Assembly: GCA_029260335.1 (NCBI GenBank)
Contig: JAJDDL010000184.1
Span: 1 to 16,433 of the forward strand
Origin: Phycisphaerales bacterium
GTDB taxonomy: Bacteria; Planctomycetota; Phycisphaerae; Phycisphaerales; UBA1924
Direction: 5' to 3'
DNA: 16,433 nt
The notes under the pieces are model-generated. The model searched no databases and was not told where the DNA came from. It saw nothing but the letters and a program-made list of their open reading frames with translations. Shown piece by piece: positions 12,158-16,433 of the stretch. Numbering within the stretch: position 1 is the stretch's first letter; each line of letters opens with the position of its first letter. The translations under genes were made by a program, and so were the position numbers.

Positions 12158-14956
12158 TCAACCACCGGACCGTTGGAGTTCAGTCCGGGCCCGCAGGCCG
12201 TCGTTCTCGAATGTCACGCCCAAACGCCCGTCGCCGAGCGATCGCAGCCTCTCGGCGAGCGCGGGGCCATCTTGCGGCTGGCCCGGATGACCGTAGACGC
12301 TGGATTCCATGGTGCGGAATCGATCGTTCCAGACATACTGACCGCCCGCGGGATCGACCAGTCGCACACGGAACTGATCGAGATGGAATCTGACGGGGTC
12401 GGTGTCCGGATGCAGCCGCTTCCACTCATTGAGGATCGCGATGTTGTCCCACGCACGCAGCTGCATGCGCTGCTCGAACTGATCGCTGAAGATGCCCAGG
12501 AAGGTGCGCCAGCCATCGCGTGAGAGGTTCAGCGCGAGATTCTCGCCGAGCCAGGGGCTCGGCTCGGCTGTGGCCACCGCATTCTGATCTGCATTCCGCT
12601 CGCCGTCGCTTCGCGCAACCTCGCGATCGATTGCGCGTTGGAGCACGTTCTCGTGCATGCTCACAATCAGCGCCCGAGGCATCACGGCATAGAACACGCT
12701 TATTTCGTCAAAGTCTTCGCCGCTCTTGGCCGCTTCTGCAATCCCGACCCGTACGTATCCCCGCCCGTTGTGCTTGCGCGGCTCCCACACGGTCGTCTCG
12801 GGAGAAGTCTGCTCCATGAACCCACGCACAGCCGCGAGAAACGCCGTGAGCTTCACGACACTCTTGGACTCCACGTAGATCGCAACCGGGATCGCAAACC
12901 CTGCCTCTGTGATGACGTCCTGTGCGCCATCCTCGCCCGCGTCGGCGAGCTTCTCCCAGATTGGATCGGGATCGGCGTACACCGAGAGTGTTTGGCCTAT
13001 CCAATCCAGGGGGTTGAACTGAAGTCTGAGCATCCCGGTGGCCATGCCCGCATAGTTCTGCATGAGCGGCGCTTCGGTGTTGATGCTCGTGGCAAAGTGC
13101 GCGAGCGTGTCGTGCGGATCCGCGTTGGTGATAGTCGCACCCTCGCTTATATCCAACCAATACCGGTAACGCGATCCCACGATCAGGGGCATGACAGACA
13201 GGTCTGTCGCCAGCCGATCGTCCTCAACGCTGAAGCGCAGCGCGACCGGATCAAACGCCCAACGCCAGTTCCGTTGATAGCCGTCACGCCAGCGTTCGTA
13301 CGCCTGGGCCTCGGCTTCGGTCGCCGTATCGAGTGACATCTCGGCGATCGGGGTCATGAACTCAAGGGATCCATAAGCCGACGAACTGACGCCGTGACTG
13401 GTTCGGCGGATGGTGCCCAGATTCATCTGCTGCGATCCGGGCACGAAGACCACGCCATCGCCCCCGCTCTCGATCATGCGCGCGGTCGCGTCGGCGAGCA
13501 GGGACGAGGCCACCATCCGCCGAGCGGTGCCGATCCGCCAACGCGGCCCGGACCATCGCCGGATCGTCGCGTCGCTCAGCATCAGGAATCCCGACTCCTT
13601 CTCGGCATCATCGCTCTGATCGAGCGAATAGCGATTGCGGAAGAAGTGATACTCCTCGAGCGACGCCAGCGCGTCGGTTTCGCCTTGCATGACACTCGCA
13701 AGCCGGTCGAGTTGAGCGGTCGAGTTGGTGACGACGATGGTCTCGCCGAGCGTTGCGACATAGGAGCAGATCGCTCGATCCGGCGAGCGATAGCCCTTGT
13801 AGGCGACGCCGTTGATCTTGCCCTGTTCGGGCTTGGCATCGGGGTTGGATCGGGCGCTGGCCTGAATCTGCGCGTGCAGAATGTCGTGGAGCATCTCTGC
13901 GCTCACCGGCTCAAAGAGGATGGCCACGTCGGTGCCGCTTGGGAAGTAGGGGTCCGAGCCCGTCAGCGCAACCGAGCGGACGAACGATGGGCCGAGCATG
14001 CGTGCGAGCGCCCCGCGCGGCAAGGCCAGTTGTCGCTCGTATCGCTCAAGCGTGCGGGCGTCCTCGGGTCTCGGCGTCGTGAGCTCAAAGATCGGCAGGT
14101 CGCCGTCTTCGAGTTCATCGAGCACATTCATGAACTCGCCGAACGATGGAAAGAACACCGCGTGCTGATCGAACGGAATTGCAGCGGCAAGCGTGTCGAG
14201 CGTCGGCTTTGCGCCCGCAACCAGCTCGGTCCAGTCATACTCCTCGATCGTGATGCCCTCGATCGTGTCGATGGACACGGTGCGTGCGCCCGGGGCGATC
14301 TGGGGGAGGAACCGATCGAGTTGGAGGTTCTCTGCGACCGCGCGACCGCCGGTGAACAGCGCAAACGCGTCGTCGAAGTCTCGGCCCGGACGCCGGGGTT
14401 GGTTGTTGCGTGCGTCCTGGCCGAGCACGGCTCGGGCGTCGGATGCGCGAAAGCGGAACCAAGCGGTGCCGGGGAGGTTGCGGGATTGGAGTCCTTCGTA
14501 GTAGTCGCGCCGGGCCTCGTGGAATGCAGTCTCGGCGTCATTGTCATGGCGAACGTCAGCAGCATCGTCCGGATCGATTGAGAACTTGGTGACGACCATC
14601 TCCGAGTAATCTGACTTGGGAATCACAAGCACGCCGGTGACACGTTCGCCCTTCGCGGCACGGACGCACAAGCGATACTCGCGCAGAGCCTCTCGGCGGA
14701 ACCGGGTCTGCTCCGACGGCGCAGCGAGATACGCCTGCGCACCGCCGGGTGGGCCATCGAGGCTCACCCTGGGCTCCATGTAGGGCATGCGCTCCCAGTT
14801 GCTGTGGAAACGACTCTCGTCGGGACCGGGAAACTCGCCCTCTGTGAGCTCAAGATCCGCCAGCCGGATCTCGTAGTAGGAGGTGTCCTGGGCGCTCGCG
14901 GGGGCAAGAACAACGGCAAAACAGATCGCGACGGCGATGATCCTGGGCAGGCGCAT
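12158..14956 (-). CDS. Large exported protein of unknown function (932 residues)
   Basis: This is the largest gene of the window. A signal peptide covers about 1-22 (APASA/QD), and no other membrane segment is evident, so the protein should be periplasmic or outer-surface. ATG 14954-14956 has AAAGGAG six bases upstream. I recognise no catalytic motif, repeat or cell-surface anchor. The sequence is evenly folded in appearance, with many aromatic residues and few Cys. A stretch near ARMLGPSFVRSVALTGSDPY followed by GTDVAILFEP is loosely like proteins that test predicted values of individual model domains such as DUF3352, but this is not firm. It begins a minus-strand series with three small membrane or lipid-anchored proteins. 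The globin gene upstream ends 167 bases before it. Confidence 0.85.
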   Translation of the reverse strand: MRLPRIIAVAICFAVVLAPASAQDTSYYEIRLADLELTEGEFPGPDESRFHSNWERMPYMEPRVSLDGPPGGAQAYLAAPSEQTRFRREALREYRLCVRAAKGERVTGVLVIPKSDYSEMVVTKFSIDPDDAADVRHDNDAETAFHEARRDYYEGLQSRNLPGTAWFRFRASDARAVLGQDARNNQPRRPGRDFDDAFALFTGGRAVAENLQLDRFLPQIAPGARTVSIDTIEGITIEEYDWTELVAGAKPTLDTLAAAIPFDQHAVFFPSFGEFMNVLDELEDGDLPIFELTTPRPEDARTLERYERQLALPRGALARMLGPSFVRSVALTGSDPYFPSGTDVAILFEPVSAEMLHDILHAQIQASARSNPDAKPEQGKINGVAYKGYRSPDRAICSYVATLGETIVVTNSTAQLDRLASVMQGETDALASLEEYHFFRNRYSLDQSDDAEKESGFLMLSDATIRRWSGPRWRIGTARRMVASSLLADATARMIESGGDGVVFVPGSQQMNLGTIRRTSHGVSSSAYGSLEFMTPIAEMSLDTATEAEAQAYERWRDGYQRNWRWAFDPVALRFSVEDDRLATDLSVMPLIVGSRYRYWLDISEGATITNADPHDTLAHFATSINTEAPLMQNYAGMATGMLRLQFNPLDWIGQTLSVYADPDPIWEKLADAGEDGAQDVITEAGFAIPVAIYVESKSVVKLTAFLAAVRGFMEQTSPETTVWEPRKHNGRGYVRVGIAEAAKSGEDFDEISVFYAVMPRALIVSMHENVLQRAIDREVARSDGERNADQNAVATAEPSPWLGENLALNLSRDGWRTFLGIFSDQFEQRMQLRAWDNIAILNEWKRLHPDTDPVRFHLDQFRVRLVDPAGGQYVWNDRFRTMESSVYGHPGQPQDGPALAERLRSLGDGRLGVTFENDGLRARTELQRSGG

Positions 14957-15123
14957 GATCGGCTCCTTTGGCTATCTGAAGCGTAGCGATCGGTGATGGC
15001 GCGAGGTGAGAATTCCGGTCGCGGCGCGCGAGTTGTATTGGGATCAAGGGAAGTGAGATTGCCGCGGGAAGTGCCCAGGCTCGCGCCAGGGCCTCTGAAG
15101 GGGAACGGGCGCTGCCAGTGATA

Positions 15124-15552
15124 TCAGTTTCTCGAAGCTGGCGTCCCATCGGCCTGATGGAGCCGGGACGACATCGACCGGGCCATCCGGCGGGCGAACT
15201 CGATGAGATCGTCCTTGATCTCCGTCTGCACAGTCTCTTCCACGGTCCGTTCCCAGAGTTGGAGCCAGCGTTGGAAGTGGTGTTGCTCAAGACTCGCGAG
15301 TTGTTGATGCACCTGCAGCGGGCTGCCTGAGTATCGGCCGGCTTTGTAGATCGCCGAGTTCCAGAAGTCGTTCATCTTCGCGAGGTGGGTATCCCAATCT
15401 TTGATCGCGTTGTCGAAGATGGGGCCGAGGATGGGATCGGTGCGGATTGTGGAGTAGAAGGTGCTGACGAGGTGGGCGATCTCTTCTTCTCGTTCTGGCC
15501 CAAGGGGCGTTCTGGCATCGCGGCGGTCAGTGATGGGAAGATCGCGGGACAT
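15124..15552 (-). CDS. Group III truncated haemoglobin
   Basis: This is a 142-residue haem protein of the two-over-two globin fold, cytosolic, expected to bind O2 or NO. Group III features are visible: FYSTIRTDPILGPIF near 32-46, WDTHLAKMNDFW at 53-64, then YSGSPLQVH at 74-82, and HHFQRWLQLW at 91-100. His92 is the probable proximal haem ligand. ATG 15550-15552 was chosen because it starts a compact globin with GGAG upstream; the frame extends further upstream but would overlap the divergent regulator gene. The gene diverges from an NsrR-like regulator across a 65-base gap holding a palindrome, which suggests NO-controlled expression and a role in NO defence. Known group III globins such as Campylobacter Ctb are also under nitrosative-stress control. 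Confidence 0.92.
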   Translation of the reverse strand: MSRDLPITDRRDARTPLGPEREEEIAHLVSTFYSTIRTDPILGPIFDNAIKDWDTHLAKMNDFWNSAIYKAGRYSGSPLQVHQQLASLEQHHFQRWLQLWERTVEETVQTEIKDDLIEFARRMARSMSSRLHQADGTPASRN

Positions 15553-15569
15553 GAACGCTTGCTCCAAAG

Positions 15570-15586
15570 TGGTATACGGAATACCA
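15570..15586. promoter_or_regulatory. Candidate NsrR-like operator in divergent promoter
   Basis: TGGTAT and ATACCA form a perfect 6-bp inverted repeat, with a seventh matching C-G pair inside, centred on 15578. It lies 18 bases from the globin start and 32 from the regulator start. CATAAT (15585-15590) overlaps its right edge and resembles a -10 element for the regulator; the other strand reads TATTAT there. Binding at this site could block both promoters. The sequence is not the E. coli NsrR consensus, so assignment to this regulator is inference. Confidence 0.6.
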
Positions 15587-15617
15587 TAATAGCGAGGCCG
15601 ATGCAGGAGGGCAAGGT

Positions 15618-16052
15618 GTGCGATTAGCTGACCGGACCGACTTTGCGTTGCGTCTCTTGATGCTGCTCGCGGCGAGCGAGCGCCGGCACGCCGTGGCGGA
15701 TGCGGCCGAGTGCCTCGGGGTGTCTGCAAACCACTTGTCGAAGGTCGTGCAAGCGTTGCAAGCCGAGGGGTGGGTGAGCACAAGCCGCGGGCGAGGCGGA
15801 GGAGTCGAACTCTCTGCGCGCGCTCGGGAGTTACAGGTCGGAAAGATCGTCCGAGCGATGGAGCCGGACTTTGGAGTTGTCGAGTGCTTCCGGGAGCGGG
15901 GCTTTTGTTCACTAGAGGGCGCGTGCGGATTGCAGGGTGTGTTGGAAAGTGCTCGCCAGGCGTTTCTTGCCGAACTCGACGCGGTGACTCTTGAGGATCT
16001 TGTTCGTGGCCGCAAGCGAGAGCTGGTGCGGGTGACTCTGGGCTCAAACTAA
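15618..16052 (+). CDS. nsrR: NsrR-like Rrf2-family Fe-S transcriptional repressor
   Basis: This is a 144-residue DNA-binding regulator of the Rrf2 family. The winged helix-turn-helix spans about 24-64 (AECLGVSANHLSKVVQAL recognition region, then the GRGGG wing). Three cysteines at 90, 97 and 103 (spacing C-x6-C-x5-C) are the cluster ligands; as I recall, they match the positions in gonococcal NsrR. The tail around EGACGLQGVLESARQAFLAEL is characteristic of NsrR rather than IscR or RsrR. NO destroys such clusters and relieves repression. GTG 15618-15620 has a strong AGGAGG seven bases upstream. The gene diverges from the truncated haemoglobin and is followed 14 bases later by a cupin gene, so it probably represses all three genes, itself included, through the palindrome at 15570-15586. 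Confidence 0.88.
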   Translation: MRLADRTDFALRLLMLLAASERRHAVADAAECLGVSANHLSKVVQALQAEGWVSTSRGRGGGVELSARARELQVGKIVRAMEPDFGVVECFRERGFCSLEGACGLQGVLESARQAFLAELDAVTLEDLVRGRKRELVRVTLGSN

Positions 16053-16066
16053 CAAGAGGAACGTGA

Positions 16067-16429
16067 ATGAGCGAGCGATCACAGAGCAGGCCCGAGGATC
16101 AGTTGCCGGCGCATGTGTTTGAGTTGAACGCCGAAGCCGAGGAACTGCTGGCGGGCGTGGCCGACGGCGGCCACAAGCAGCGGACGCTCTATCGGTGCGG
16201 CAAGACAACCGTCGCGATGTTCGCATTGGGAACCGGTGGCGGGCTGCCTCGCCATGCCGTGGACGGAGTTGTGACCGTGCAGGTCTTGCGGGGGCGAGTG
16301 AGCATGGACACGCCCGGGCGGGTTCTGGAGTTCGCCGTTGGAGGGCTGCTGCGCATGGAGCCCGGGCTGGAACACAATGTGAGTGCTGTTGAGGTTTCGG
16401 TGATATTGGTTCATATTGCGCGCGTGTGA
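16067..16429 (+). CDS. Small cupin-domain protein in the NsrR-like operon
   Basis: The 120-residue product has a single cupin beta-barrel at about 45-118. The first cupin motif is degenerate: His63 in LPRHAVDG followed by VQVLRGRV, without the usual second His and Glu. The second motif (MEPGLEHNV at 97-105) keeps P-G-x-x-H with His103. It may therefore bind a metal weakly or have a non-catalytic role. ATG 16067 has AGAGGA six bases upstream. The 14-base gap after the regulator gene means co-transcription, and small cupins of this type often accompany haem or NO-response genes; its own role in NO stress is inference. The gene is complete and ends four bases before the window edge. Confidence 0.85.
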   Translation: MSERSQSRPEDQLPAHVFELNAEAEELLAGVADGGHKQRTLYRCGKTTVAMFALGTGGGLPRHAVDGVVTVQVLRGRVSMDTPGRVLEFAVGGLLRMEPGLEHNVSAVEVSVILVHIARV

Positions 16430-16433
16430 ACCG

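Noticed and set aside
13394..14581. 395-codon + strand open frame
   Set aside because: It is antisense to the 932-residue exported protein gene, is rich in Arg and His, and is a shadow of GC-rich codon bias.
15553..16047. Long minus-strand extension of the globin reading frame
   Set aside because: It would lie entirely antisense to the NsrR-like regulator gene, has low-complexity Pro/Arg-rich sequence, and the globin fold is complete from 15552.

Overview
The window looks like chromosomal DNA of a GC-rich (roughly 60%) planctomycete, most likely of the Phycisphaerae type. The main pointers are an exported protein ending in a PAPG, short hydrophobic stretch and four-arginine tail (the planctomycete form of a PEP-CTERM sorting signal), many exported or lipid-anchored proteins without familiar relatives, and mixed use of ATG, GTG and TTG starts. 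The placement is inference; no rRNA or tRNA is present to confirm it. No CRISPR array, prophage or insertion sequence was seen.

Layout. 1-64 is the tail of an unknown + strand gene. It is followed by a 28-bp inverted pair of a CACAGAG-rich repeat (82-225) lying between convergent genes. The minus strand then carries mannose-1-phosphate guanylyltransferase (236-1336) and a small membrane protein (1409-1702). Next comes a three-gene minus-strand operon: an exported coiled-coil protein with duplicated helical hairpins (2925-4550), an ECF-like sigma factor (2262-2870) and an overlapping one-segment membrane protein that may be its anti-sigma partner (1883-2269).

A heptad-built palindromic repeat (4661-4746) separates that operon from the divergent prfB gene (4822-5932). 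prfB needs a +1 programmed frameshift at CTT TAA C. The stop is UAA rather than the usual UGA, there is no Shine-Dalgarno stimulator close to the site, and a perfect 7-bp hairpin sits just upstream. An astacin-type metalloprotease without a signal peptide follows (6196-7359) and ends at a bidirectional terminator.

Reading the minus strand downward from 10184 there is an exported S12-type serine hydrolase, a lipoprotein that appears frameshifted near 8422, and the PEP-CTERM-like protein. Another minus-strand run (14956 down to 10477) encodes a 932-residue exported protein of unknown function, a two-segment membrane protein, a DUF3568-like lipoprotein and a small one-segment membrane protein.

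The right end is a compact nitric-oxide-response module: a group III truncated haemoglobin (minus strand) diverging from an NsrR-like Rrf2 [Fe-S] regulator, which is followed by a cupin gene. A palindrome in the 65-bp divergent promoter region is the likely operator. No gene-free stretch exceeds 300 bases.
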